Shown here: in pieces, positions 8,239 to 16,986 of the stretch
How the letters are laid out: every line of letters starts with the position of its first letter
Numbering within the stretch: position 1 is the first letter of the stretch
Source of the DNA: CAYWJA01 sp964458485
GTDB lineage: Bacteria; Patescibacteriota; Gracilibacteria; UM-FILTER-43-11
Length of the DNA stretch: 26,231 bases
Reading direction: 5' to 3'
Assembly: GCA_964458485.1 (NCBI GenBank)
Contig: CAYWJA010000028.1
Coordinates: 1 to 26,231 of the forward strand
Made by a program: the position numbers and the translations under genes
Notes under the pieces: generated by a model
Told to the model about the DNA's origin: nothing
The model's input: only the letters and a program-made list of their open reading frames with translations
Databases searched by the model: none

Positions 8239-8246
8239 CTATAAAT

Positions 8247-8276
8247 TTGCCCCACATATATTATAAATGATATACT
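8247..8276 (+). promoter_or_regulatory. Possible promoter of the 206-aa gene
   Basis: TTGCCC (8247-8252), an 18-bp spacer and TATACT (8271-8276) lie just ahead of the ATG at 8298. This would give a short leader of about 15 nt. Confidence 0.35.
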
Positions 8277-8297
8277 TATATCTTATTTTTTATAATT

Positions 8298-8918
8298 ATG
8301 AATAAAGTAGATTCACCGGAAAAAGTATTTGAAGATTTCTCTGCAACCATTAAAAACGTTGTAGTTTGGCTTAGGTTATTGCAAATGACAGAGTTGGATG
8401 ATAGCGCAAGAATTGAAATGTATGCAAAATTAGAACAAATTAGACAGGATCTGGAAGGGCAAGTTACAGAATTACTGCAGTTAAGACTGAGTAATATACC
8501 AGTAAACGAATTAACACTCCTAATTTTTGAACAAGTCGCTTCAACGAAAGAGGCATTATCTGCCACTGAAGAATTAGAAGATGCACCTGAAATTGCAATA
8601 CAAACATTAAAGAGAAGAATATTATTAGCGCATAGACTAAGATCTTCCTGCAATACACATGTTGGCCGCCAGGCATTAATACATAGAATTGTGAGCGATT
8701 TTTTCACTGGTGGAAATTTGACCTTGCAAGAAGCCATTAGCATTTTTATAACAGATGCCAAGAAGGAATTACCCAACCCAGAAGCAACTTTAAGAAAATT
8801 TTTACACGATCTTAATGTAAATATCACAAGGTTTGATCTGCCTGTTAGATTAGATTTTGGTAGTTCAGAAGGTGTAAAATTAGTAAATATGGAGTTTTAC
8901 CCTCCAGAGCAAAGATAA
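8298..8918 (+). CDS. Hypothetical helical cytoplasmic protein, 206 aa
   Basis: I do not recognise the family. Most of the chain is predicted helix with charged/hydrophobic alternation, for example IEMYAKLEQIRQDLEGQVTE and ELTLLIFEQVASTKEALSA; the last 30 residues look like strand (FDLPVRLDFGSSEGVKLVNM). There is no signal peptide, membrane helix or metal motif. The opposite strand also has an open frame here (8276-8827), but its product is Cys/Ser-rich and its end is an AT-rich intergenic tract, so I prefer the plus strand. A good intrinsic terminator follows at 8951. Confidence 0.7.
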   Translation: MNKVDSPEKVFEDFSATIKNVVVWLRLLQMTELDDSARIEMYAKLEQIRQDLEGQVTELLQLRLSNIPVNELTLLIFEQVASTKEALSATEELEDAPEIAIQTLKRRILLAHRLRSSCNTHVGRQALIHRIVSDFFTGGNLTLQEAISIFITDAKKELPNPEATLRKFLHDLNVNITRFDLPVRLDFGSSEGVKLVNMEFYPPEQR

Positions 8919-8950
8919 GATTATAATAATATTACAAGTAAAAGCAAAAG

Positions 8951-8976
8951 TGTTGTAATTTCTGACAACAGTTTTT
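8951..8976 (+). terminator. Intrinsic terminator after the 206-aa gene
   Basis: TGTTGT and ACAACA form a 6-bp stem around an 8-nt loop, followed by GTTTTTAT. Confidence 0.65.
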
Positions 8977-8998
8977 ATCAATCTATAAAAAATTAAAT

Positions 8999-9162
8999 AA
9001 TATTTTTCACTTTGGGTATCCTTTGGTAAAAAAACGCGAGTTCTGCGTTCCATAATGAAATGAGCACAGCGAATGCAATGAAGGAGGCTAGCGCAATTAT
9101 TTTACGATAGAAAAATAATAAGCTAGCAAGCAAAACCCTTTTGGACCCCGAAGTGAAAAATA
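8999..9162. repeat. TIR-bounded mini-element of ~164 bp
   Basis: The left end TATTTTTCACTTTGGGTATC and the right end, read on the other strand, TTATTTTTCACTTCGGGGTC are imperfect terminal inverted repeats. An inner stem GCTAGCGCAATTATTTT / AAAAATAATAAGCTAGC lies at about 9088-9127. There is no convincing gene inside; a 78-aa minus frame across it is not coding-like. It is directly followed by a second repeat hairpin at 9171. Confidence 0.7.
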
Positions 9163-9170
9163 ACTTTATA

Positions 9171-9207
9171 TTTGGAAAGGCCGAAAACCTTTTCAAAAGG
9201 TTTTCGG
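9171..9207. repeat. Dispersed hairpin CCGAAAACCTTTT/AAAAGGTTTTCGG
   Basis: A perfect 13-bp inverted repeat with a 1-nt centre is preceded by TTTGGAAAGG. A near copy with TTTGGGAAAGGCTGAAAACC is at 20337-20374. It begins 3 nt after the stop of the minus-strand PKD gene, so in RNA it may act as that gene's 3' hairpin. Confidence 0.75.
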
Positions 9208-9210
9208 AAA

Positions 9211-12207
9211 CTACCCATTCTTCAGCCAATCCGGTACCGGTCCTTGGCCTTGGTCGCCAGCTGGTTTATCAGTACCTCCAGTATCAGGCTGAGGTAGTTT
9301 AGCTTCAGGTTCAGCAGGTGGTACATCAGGAGTGGTTGGCTCTGCAGGTGGGGCTGTATCTACTGGTGCATCAGGAGTAGGGGCAGATTCTGCAGGTGGT
9401 GGTGTGTCAGCTGCCACTGGTGTATCAATAGCAGGCTCTGCAGGAGCAGGTGTATCAGCCGGTTTTTCAGGCGTCTCTACTGCATCATTCTCAATTATTT
9501 CTTCGTCCAACGGCTCGTCTGCAAATTCATCATCTGTTTCATCAACTGGTAATTCATCCATATTTTCATCATCCTCAGGCGCAGGATCCTGCGTCTCTAC
9601 AGCCCCATCGCCACTTCCCTTCTCTGTTGCTGTATCGTCTACTGGATCGGCATCTGCCTCATTCAGCCAATCCGGTGCACCTTCCTCATTGGAAAAATCT
9701 TCATCTTCACCAGCATCATCAATCAAATCATCAGAAAAATCATCTTCTGCAAAATCGGATTCATCGTCAGGCAATGGTTCGTCATCGGCTAATTCGTCGT
9801 CTGTTAATGTTTCATCTGTTAATTCGTCATTTGGTAGCTCATCCATACCTTCATCTTCTGTTAATTCATCATCTGGTGATTCATCATTTGATAATTCATC
9901 CATGCCTTCATCCTGAGGCGTAGCATCATCCTGTACAGCAACATCATCCTGGGACGCGCCATCATCCTCGGGATGCAGGTCTGCATCCCCTACAGCATCG
10001 CCTGACGTCGTCACTGTATCGTCTGCAGATATTGCATCTTCTGTTGCCTCCTCGCCTTCTATAACATCTTTATTATTCATCCACGATGGCGTAGGGCCCT
10101 CTGCATTAGCAGGTGCTTCTTCCGCGGGGACAAAATCATGCTTACTTGGTTTTTCATCAGATTCTTCGGTGGTGGTTTCGGTGGTATTATTATCATCTTC
10201 ATTATCGGGATGCAGATCTGCATCCCCTACAGCGTCGCCTGATGTTGTCGCTGTATCGTCTGCAGGTGCCACCTCCGCAACCTCGGCTTCTGCTGGTTTT
10301 GGCTGCCCTGCTTTTTTTGCACCATTCTCATCATATGCGCCTATTTTTGTTAAAATTTTAACTTTCAATTCATCTACTAATTCCTCAAATGTTAATTCCG
10401 GATGCTGGACTTTTAAGAAAATAAGGAAACCTCCTACAATAAGAAGTATTAAGGCAACTACAATTATAATTAAATAAAGTATAATCTTAAAAATTTTGCC
10501 AATCACTGAAGAACTTTTTTTTGTAGTTGTAACAGGAGTTTTCTTCGTATCTTTAGTGGTATTTTGTGTAACCGTACCAGTTTTAATATCAATCGTAGCT
10601 TTTTTGGTGTCAGTAACCTTATCTGCATCAGTAATAGTTAAGGTTACAATATATTTGCCAGCCTTAACATAAGTATATGTAGGATTCGTTACGGTAGCTT
10701 GAGTTTTCTGTTTAGTAAAATTAGTACTATCAGTATCACCAAAGCTCCATTTATAAGTAAGTGTTTTATTAGAAAGGCTCTGTGAAGCTGTAGAAATATT
10801 TGTAAAAGTAACCTTACCGCTGCTTACTGAATATGTAAAATCAGCCTTTGTAGGTATTAGATCTTTAACTGTAATGCTTAATGTTTTTTCTGCCTTATTC
10901 TTCTTTTTATCTGTTATTAAAACCTTAACTTTAGTAACTCCCGGCTTACTGTAGCTATGTTTTATAGTGTTACTGCCAGATACCTCCTTGTCTACTTTGC
11001 CATCACCATCAAAATCCCATTTAAAAGTATATTCACTTAAACCAAGTGAAAGCCCTTTAACAGTAAACGCAATAGGATCACCCTTTGTAACCACCGATTT
11101 ATCAGAGCTTAAATAAATACCAGTCTGAACGTTTTTATCAGACAGTGATGGTGCTGGTGGTTTTGGTTTTTCTCCAAACACTATTCCTTTTTGTATACGA
11201 CTCCCCTTTCCGCCTTCTCCGACAATAATCAGCTGTGCGATTATTTGATTCTTCGTCTTTTTATAAGAAGTTGTCCATACATCACCATTTTTAAATGAAA
11301 TATCTTTTAAATTATCAATGTCATTTTTAGGATCACCATCGCCATCACTATCTACAAAAATATTTTTATCTATGCGATATTCCACAATTTTACCAGTTGA
11401 ACGGCGTGCATAAAACGCAACCTTGTGAGTATCTTTATATAAATGCACCATGCCATCTTTTGCATTTGGCGCAGGAGAAGCGTCAAGTATTGCTGTCAAA
11501 TCACCGGCTGTACTTTTATCCTGAAATACAATAGCAACTTGATCTGTAGCCTTTTGACCTTTCTTATCTACTAAGGTAATCTGTGCAGCTATTTTAGACG
11601 CATCCTTTTTATAAGTAGCAGACCATGAGCTACCGGTTAGATAAGAATTATCACCGGAATTATCAATATCATCATTAGCAGTCCCATTCCCATCGCTATC
11701 TACATAAATATTTTTATCTATTCGGTATTCAATTATATTTCCTACAGATCTTTCCATTAAAAAGTGAACTTTACCGCTATTGCCATATAGCACAACTTGC
11801 TTATTAGAATCACGTTGAGGAAGAGTTTCTAATACTAAATAAGGACCTGCTGTACCAGAGGTACCAGTGCCCTGTTTGGTTGTAACAGCTGTCTTGTACT
11901 TTTCTCCGACCAAAACGTTTATTGGTGTATTTTTAATAGTAGAACCGCTGGTGGATGTTAAATTAACTATGTGCTCTCCCTGTGTACTAAATTTATAACT
12001 AAAATTTTGACCAGTTTGTGTGCTTAAAATACTTTTACCCTTATTTACCACCCATTTATAAGTTTCAGAAATCACAGAACTTTTAGCCTGCATAGTAACC
12101 GTATCACCTATTTTAACTTCCATCTTACCACTGGCTAGCACGCCAGTTGCACCTACTAGTAGGGTTAAAATAAATATTGCTATGATTTTTTGTATTCCTG
12201 TTTTCAT
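9211..12207 (-). CDS. Secreted/anchored PKD protein with acidic cytoplasmic-side tail, 998 aa
   Basis: A signal peptide (MKTGIQKIIAIFILTLLVGA) leads the chain. An Ig/PKD-like domain follows, then a tandem duplication of about 110 residues (about 119-229 and 230-345), each half with EYRIDKNI(Y/F)VDSDGDG and a DDIDN segment that look calcium-binding. Two PKD domains come next (FKWDFDGDG and YKWSFGD, about 359-545), then one membrane helix at about 569-597. The last ~400 residues are acidic, Ser/Asp/Glu/Pro-rich and presumably disordered. A short motif recurs three times there: GPTPSWMNN, GAPDWLNE and, at the very C-terminus, GPVPDWLKNG. Signal plus anchor predicts PKD domains outside and the acidic tail inside. 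The tail carries two in-frame copies of a palindromic repeat. It is probably the last gene of the pilin-PKD cluster. Confidence 0.88.
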   Translation of the reverse strand: MKTGIQKIIAIFILTLLVGATGVLASGKMEVKIGDTVTMQAKSSVISETYKWVVNKGKSILSTQTGQNFSYKFSTQGEHIVNLTSTSGSTIKNTPINVLVGEKYKTAVTTKQGTGTSGTAGPYLVLETLPQRDSNKQVVLYGNSGKVHFLMERSVGNIIEYRIDKNIYVDSDGNGTANDDIDNSGDNSYLTGSSWSATYKKDASKIAAQITLVDKKGQKATDQVAIVFQDKSTAGDLTAILDASPAPNAKDGMVHLYKDTHKVAFYARRSTGKIVEYRIDKNIFVDSDGDGDPKNDIDNLKDISFKNGDVWTTSYKKTKNQIIAQLIIVGEGGKGSRIQKGIVFGEKPKPPAPSLSDKNVQTGIYLSSDKSVVTKGDPIAFTVKGLSLGLSEYTFKWDFDGDGKVDKEVSGSNTIKHSYSKPGVTKVKVLITDKKKNKAEKTLSITVKDLIPTKADFTYSVSSGKVTFTNISTASQSLSNKTLTYKWSFGDTDSTNFTKQKTQATVTNPTYTYVKAGKYIVTLTITDADKVTDTKKATIDIKTGTVTQNTTKDTKKTPVTTTKKSSSVIGKIFKIILYLIIIVVALILLIVGGFLIFLKVQHPELTFEELVDELKVKILTKIGAYDENGAKKAGQPKPAEAEVAEVAPADDTATTSGDAVGDADLHPDNEDDNNTTETTTEESDEKPSKHDFVPAEEAPANAEGPTPSWMNNKDVIEGEEATEDAISADDTVTTSGDAVGDADLHPEDDGASQDDVAVQDDATPQDEGMDELSNDESPDDELTEDEGMDELPNDELTDETLTDDELADDEPLPDDESDFAEDDFSDDLIDDAGEDEDFSNEEGAPDWLNEADADPVDDTATEKGSGDGAVETQDPAPEDDENMDELPVDETDDEFADEPLDEEIIENDAVETPEKPADTPAPAEPAIDTPVAADTPPPAESAPTPDAPVDTAPPAEPTTPDVPPAEPEAKLPQPDTGGTDKPAGDQGQGPVPDWLKNG
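9969..10026. repeat. TSGDAVGDADLHP palindromic repeat, copy 1
   Basis: GGGATGCAGGTCTGCATCCC followed by CTACAGCATCGCCTGACGTC is about 90% identical to the copy at 10207. The minus strand reads it in frame as TVTTSGDAVGDADLHPED. Confidence 0.85.
10207..10262. repeat. TSGDAVGDADLHP palindromic repeat, copy 2
   Basis: GGGATGCAGATCTGCATCCC (10207-10226) is a perfect 20-bp palindrome, followed by CTACAGCGTCGCCTGATGTT. It is translated on the minus strand as TATTSGDAVGDADLHPDN. Confidence 0.88.
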
Positions 12208-12214
12208 TAAGGCG

Positions 12215-12306
12215 TTTCTAAATTTTTAATTTTTAGTTTTTAATTTTTATTTAATCTGACTAACTCACCCACTAAATAAAAACTAAAAAATATAAACTAA
12301 AAACTG
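12215..12306. repeat. AT-rich inverted repeat between two PKD genes
   Basis: TTTTTAATTTTTAGTTTTTA on the left faces AAATAAAAACTAAAAAATAT on the right. The arms match those at 7322-7407 and 18766-18897. It fills nearly the whole gap between the giant PKD gene and the 998-aa gene. Confidence 0.6.
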
Positions 12307-12314
12307 AATTAATG

Positions 12315-15300
12315 TCATTTGACATTAATTAAAGCATCCTGACTAATATCCCCATAAACAGTATCAGTGGCCTTAACACGTATTTTCATAGTGCCGGCAT
12401 CTGACGACTTAAATATGGATGATGCTTTTGAATTACTGGCTTTTACGGGATTTGGAGTAAAACTTCCACTGCCCTCTAGTACGCTAAAATAAACCTTGCC
12501 ATTATAAAGGGATCCATCTGCATTGATTACACTTACGTTTATATCTGCACTTTTACCCTTTTTAAGGCTTGCGGGTATAATATCTATATCTAGTGTTGTT
12601 AATGGATTTTGTGCAGACGTAACACGAATAGAATTATATGCATTCTTTTTTCGCTCTTCATCAGTGACACTTAAATCAACAGTGCGTGCGACTATACCTT
12701 TTTGGCCAAGGCTGTCTTTAACGGTAAGTTTAACTTTATACTCTCCTTTTTTTGCATAAGAATTACTTGCCTTAATTGTTTTCGCCTGCACGTCATCATC
12801 CTTTGTTCCATTGCCATCAGAATCAGTATCCGCATCAAAATCCCATTCAAAACGTAAATTGGTATCTTTTAATGTTGAATCAAAACGCGTATTACTTGCA
12901 TCGAAGCTGACAGTACTGCCATTAACCGAATATGTAAAAGCTGCCTGAGGAAGAGATTCTGTTGTTTCTACATTAATCTGCTTGGTACTACTGGAAGAAA
13001 GGCCACGATGCACTACTTTCAAGCGCACTTTATATGTGCCAGGTGTGTTAAATTGACGATTTACCTGAGGCCCGGATGTTGTGTCATCAAAACTGCCATC
13101 ACCATCAAAATCCCATTTATAAGCACTGTTAGGCAGAGTTTCACCCTGAGGATCGTAGGAGCTTGATACAAAACTAATCGAATCTCCTGCACTTATGGTT
13201 GTTTTATCTACTGAAAAATTCGCAACAGGTGAAAGGTTCGGACCGTTAGTAATATCCAAATAACTTACACTGCCAAATCGATCACTACTATTGTAAGCCC
13301 CGCCATCACCATCAGTGGCCTCTACCACAAAATAATACTTATTCTTCACACCCGCTGTACCAAAAGAAGTTATTGTCATATCTGTAGAGTTCGTAGTCGT
13401 AGTATGCACACCCATCTTCTTACTTGGGTAACCATCAAGGTAATACCACCATGTGAATTTCTTAACAGTACCGTCATCATCCTTCGGATTAACTGCTTTT
13501 AGTGCAATTTTTACTGGTGTTACAGCTTTCTTCTTACTTGGAGGAGTTATGACAAAATCAGTAATCTTTGGTAATTTATTAGTAACCTTAAAATATACTT
13601 CATTCTTTTTACTTAATTTCCCTGTTAACTGATCACGCACTACCAGGCTTGCAGTAAAACATTCACCTTTTTTACTTAATTCAGCAAATTTAAATGTAGT
13701 TTCTTTACTGCTGCTTTTTTCTCCATCAGGAAACCTCCAGTCGTAAGATAAAAGACGAGTAGACCCATCAGTATTTATTGAATTTCTGGCATCAAAACGT
13801 ATCTTATCTGACCTGCTTACAAGAGCTCCATCTTTCCCCTTGCCACATAAATCTGTCATTAAACGAACCTCTCGCCCATTAATTAAATAAGTAACTACCG
13901 CCATTGGCTCTTTACCAGCGCCTACTAATATTTGTTTAGTTTCGTAATTGGCATTATCATCTTTATCAAAAAAGTGTAATTTAAGTGTAAATTTACCTGT
14001 TTTATTATAAGTATGGGTAACTGATGTTTTTTCTGTACTTTTTTTATTACCATCGCCAAATTCCCACAAATAAGCTGCTGCATTGGTGCTTTTGGCGCTA
14101 AAAGTAATAGGCTGACCTACGCGTGTTGCCAAGGTTGTTGTAACTATATCTGCAGAAAGTACAGATGTTACTGAAACCTTTTTTTGAACCTGATTAACTT
14201 TGCCAAATGCATCTTTAACTTGAAGCTTTGCTTTATAATCTCCTATTTGTTTATATTCATATGTAGCTTTAGGACTGCTACTATCAACTATATCAAAAGT
14301 TCCATTTCCATCAAAATCCCATGAATACGTAATAACATCTCCCTGATCGGGATCATAGCTATCTATTGCACTAAATTCTATTTGATTAGGATGATTCTTT
14401 TTTGGTGTAGTAAAATTAAAACTAGCAATTGGATCCCTTGAAATAACCTTAAATGTTTTTACAATTTTATCAGTTGCACCAGTAATATCAGTAACCAAAA
14501 GTATTGCCGTATAAGTGCCTGGCTTTGTTAGGCGATAATTAAAAGTACCTTTTGTATTTGAAGCTACTGTATTGCCTTTACTGTCATTAATCTTCCATTC
14601 ATATGATTTTATCACGCCATCATCCGATCTGGAGCTTTCACCTGCAAATTTAAAATTCGTATTAACATTTCCTGTTTCCGGAGTAATTCTTATATTTGCA
14701 GCTAACGACTTAACATTAAGTTTAACTATGCGTTTATCTACGGTGCCAACATTATCTGCAACTTCTAGTTTTACATAATAACTGCCTGCTTTCGGATAAG
14801 TATGCACCACAGTCGTAGGTACAAGACGTGTTTCGCTTTGAGTATCTCCGTAATACCATGTATATTTTATAATTTTACGCCCAAGGGCTGGTGTTGTAGG
14901 ACTAGGGTCGAAAGAAACACCTGTCTTGCCATCTTTAAGTGTAATATTGTAGGAATCCGATACATCAAAACCATTAATACGGAATTTAACTTTAGATGTT
15001 GGAGGATTTGCTTTTATACGGACAACAGAAACACCATCTGCAGCCTTTTTATAACCATCTTTATCTGTATTAGATGTTGCAACCCTAAGTTTTACAGCAT
15101 ATGTATTTACTTTGGTAAATTCGTGCAGTACTACAGGTTTAGAACCAAGAGAGACTTCATTACCTGTTGAATCCAAATATGTCCATTTATAACTGCTAAT
15201 TGTACCTCCACTAGGATCAATTGAGTTCAAACCATCAAGCTGAACAGTAAATGGTACATTTCCGCTGCCTGGATAAGCTGTAATATTGGCTTTTACTACT

Positions 15301-16362
15301 GGATACTTTTGAATAAGTTCTTTTAACTTTTTATATTTTGTTATAAATCTCCCTGATTTTACGCCATCTGTAGAGTCTTTAATTAACGCATCAAGCGCAT
15401 CTGTTGTGTCTTTGTAGGCATTTAATATATCTCGGGAATGAGGCATTGTTTTATATAAATCCCCTAACTCTGCTTTCATTAACTTCAAATTAGTAAGGCC
15501 GTAAACAAAATTTTTGATAATGTCCTGATCAGCAGCACTTAAAGGTGGAACTGAATTCTTTAAAAGATTTTTAAGGTTACTTACTTTTTGATCAAGTGTA
15601 CCAGTGGATGCAATAGATTTTACTTTTGTTTTTGCTGCACTGGAAAGATTACTTATATTCAATTTACTAACTACATCTTTAGATAGCTTATCTATCTCTT
15701 TGACATCATCTGTATATGCCGGAACAGAAGGGCTGCCCTTTACAGAGCCTGCTTTTGGCTTGGTAGAAGACCCGCTTACATTACCACCTGTAGATAAACA
15801 CTGCTTATTAACACAAAGGGAGCCAGATCCACAATCACTGTCTGATGTACAAGCTTTAGTAGTTGTCGTTGTACTATCTGTGCCTGTTGCCTTTTCTGCT
15901 GATTTGGTAATAAAACTAACCGCAGAAAAAGATAGAATTACAACCAAAATACCAAGTCCTGCATAAATCATAATCTTTTTAGCCTTACCTAGCTGCTCCT
16001 CAGCCCCTCCTGCTGTAACCATAAGTATACCCGCATAAACAAAGGCTATTGTACCTAAAAAGCCTAAAAATCCAATAAAGTAGTTAACCATTGCGAGAAG
16101 AGTATCCCCAAAGGATTTTTGAGATATCGAGCTGCTTATTTTTACATCTTTTGACNNNNNNNNNNNNAAACCCACTACCACCCTTAGAAAGATCTGCGGA
16201 AAATAGATTAGATTGTGCGCTCGTATAATTTTCTGCTACTACATTACTAGTTTCTACATTTTCATCTGCAAGCACATAATTACTAACACTAATCAACGCC
16301 ACTACAAATACTAATGAAGTAATGAATGTTATTATTCGATGCTTTAATTTTTGTTTTATCAT
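12315..16362 (-). CDS. Giant fusion: VirB2/TrbC-like pilin module plus about nine PKD domains (gene split by an assembly gap)
   Basis: I join two frames across a run of 12 N: the N-terminal 65 codons (16168-16362) and the rest (12315-16155), about 1350 residues in total. The start has a signal peptide (ITSLVFVVALISVSNYVLA). A two-helix pilin module follows (MVNYFIGFLGFLGTIAFVYA, then GGAEEQLGKAKKIMIYAGLG), matching the T4SS pilin type and the neighbouring 138-aa protein. After a CTSDSDCGSGSLCVNKQC motif and a helical linker come about nine PKD or PKD-like domains (for example YSWDFDGNG, YLWEFGDG, YKWDFDGDG and FEWDFDADTDSDGNG). The C-terminal ~95 residues look like an invasin-type Ig domain. 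Fusion of a pilin-type membrane module to a long stalk is unusual. It lies in the pilin-PKD cluster, 85 bp after the 138-aa gene. Confidence 0.88.
16156..16167. other. Assembly gap (12 N) inside the giant PKD gene
   Basis: Both sides are clearly the same gene. The left part begins with one leftover base before a full codon (S-K-D-V), and the right part ends exactly at a codon boundary (16168). So the true gap must have a length of 3n+2 and the printed 12 N is only a placeholder. Confidence 0.9.
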
Positions 16363-16370
16363 TTATTATA

Positions 16371-16441
16371 GTCTCATGTCTCAAGTCTCATGTCTCAAGT
16401 AATGATATTATTCTTGCAACTTGAGACTCGCACTTGAGACT
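16371..16441. repeat. CTTGAGAC inverted/direct repeat cluster
   Basis: Two copies of GTCTCATGTCTCAAG face ACTTGAGACTCGCACTTGAGAC across a short AT loop. The right arm nearly matches 20994-21022 ahead of the ferredoxin gene. It occupies the spacer between the 138-aa pilin and the giant PKD gene. Confidence 0.7.
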
Positions 16442-16447
16442 TATTGT

Positions 16448-16864
16448 TTACTTATTAACCCCCTTCACCAAATCTCCTGTAAGAAGCTGTACAATACTGT
16501 AAGACAATATCACAAGTACCAATCCCATAGCAGAATAAATAAAAATCTTTTTTGCTTTTCCTGTCTGCTCTTCAGCACCATAAGCTGTTACATATAAAAA
16601 ACCTGCATACACAAAACCAAGAAACGCAGCCAGAGATAAATATGGTAATACGAAGTTTACGTATTTTAATATTAAGTCTGTAATATTTTCTGTACTCGTT
16701 ACACCACTACCTTTAAGGGCAGTTTTAGTATCTTTAACTCCAGATGCAGTATCTGTAACAGTTTTATCGGTAGAACCGCTAAAAATAGCTGCTTTACCCA
16801 TAGGAGAAAAAGCTATGAACAGGACTATTGCTGATATTGTTTTGTTGAATGTTATTTTAATCAT
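16448..16864 (-). CDS. VirB2/TrbC-like pilin, 138 aa
   Basis: The protein has a signal peptide (ISAIVLFIAFSPMGKAA), a polar linker, then two hydrophobic helices around a short charged loop: LPYLSLAAFLGFVYAGFLYV, then YGAEEQTGKAKK, then IFIYSAMGLVLVILSYSIV. The helix-EE-KAKK-helix arrangement is that of the type IV secretion pilins common in Patescibacteria (PF18895-like), and the same block forms the N-terminus of the next gene. Such pilins build conjugative or adhesive filaments. No VirB4, VirD4 or other secretion gene is in the window. It is the first gene of the cluster; its promoter is at 16951-16979 and almost all of its 5' UTR is a 12-bp repeat array. Confidence 0.85.
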   Translation of the reverse strand: MIKITFNKTISAIVLFIAFSPMGKAAIFSGSTDKTVTDTASGVKDTKTALKGSGVTSTENITDLILKYVNFVLPYLSLAAFLGFVYAGFLYVTAYGAEEQTGKAKKIFIYSAMGLVLVILSYSIVQLLTGDLVKGVNK

Positions 16865-16880
16865 CTATTTGTTTTTATTA

Positions 16881-16940
16881 CCCCTATTGGGTCTCCTATT
16901 GAGTCTCCCATTGGGTCACCAATTGGATCTTCAATTGGTA
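16881..16940. repeat. 12-bp array in the 5' UTR of the pilin gene
   Basis: Five units of the CCTATTGGGTCT type fill the space between the predicted transcription start (about 16944) and the ATG at 16864. If translated the minus strand would give GDPMGDSIGDPIG, but in this place it is untranslated. Confidence 0.85.
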
Positions 16941-16950
16941 TTATCATATT

Positions 16951-16979
16951 ATTATAGCAAATTCTAGGGGGAAAAGCAA
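16951..16979 (-). promoter_or_regulatory. Promoter of the pilin-PKD cluster
   Basis: TTGCTT (16979-16974), 17 bp and TATAAT (16956-16951) on the minus strand. The -10 box is perfect and the -35 box is weak. A phased 11-bp array lies directly upstream. Confidence 0.6.
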
Positions 16980-16986
16980 GGGTCAA

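Noticed and set aside
8276..8827. 183-aa frame on the minus strand
   Set aside because: It mirrors the 206-aa plus-strand gene, starts without a promoter or Shine-Dalgarno and has an unlikely Cys/Ser composition.
8993..9229. 78-aa minus frame after the 998-aa gene
   Set aside because: It spans the TIR-bounded element and the hairpin and overlaps the end of the 998-aa gene.
9332..9923. Ser/Gly-rich and His/Leu-rich plus-strand frames of 194 and 157 aa
   Set aside because: They are shadows of the acidic repetitive tail of the 998-aa protein; the repeated Asp/Glu codons leave the other strand open.
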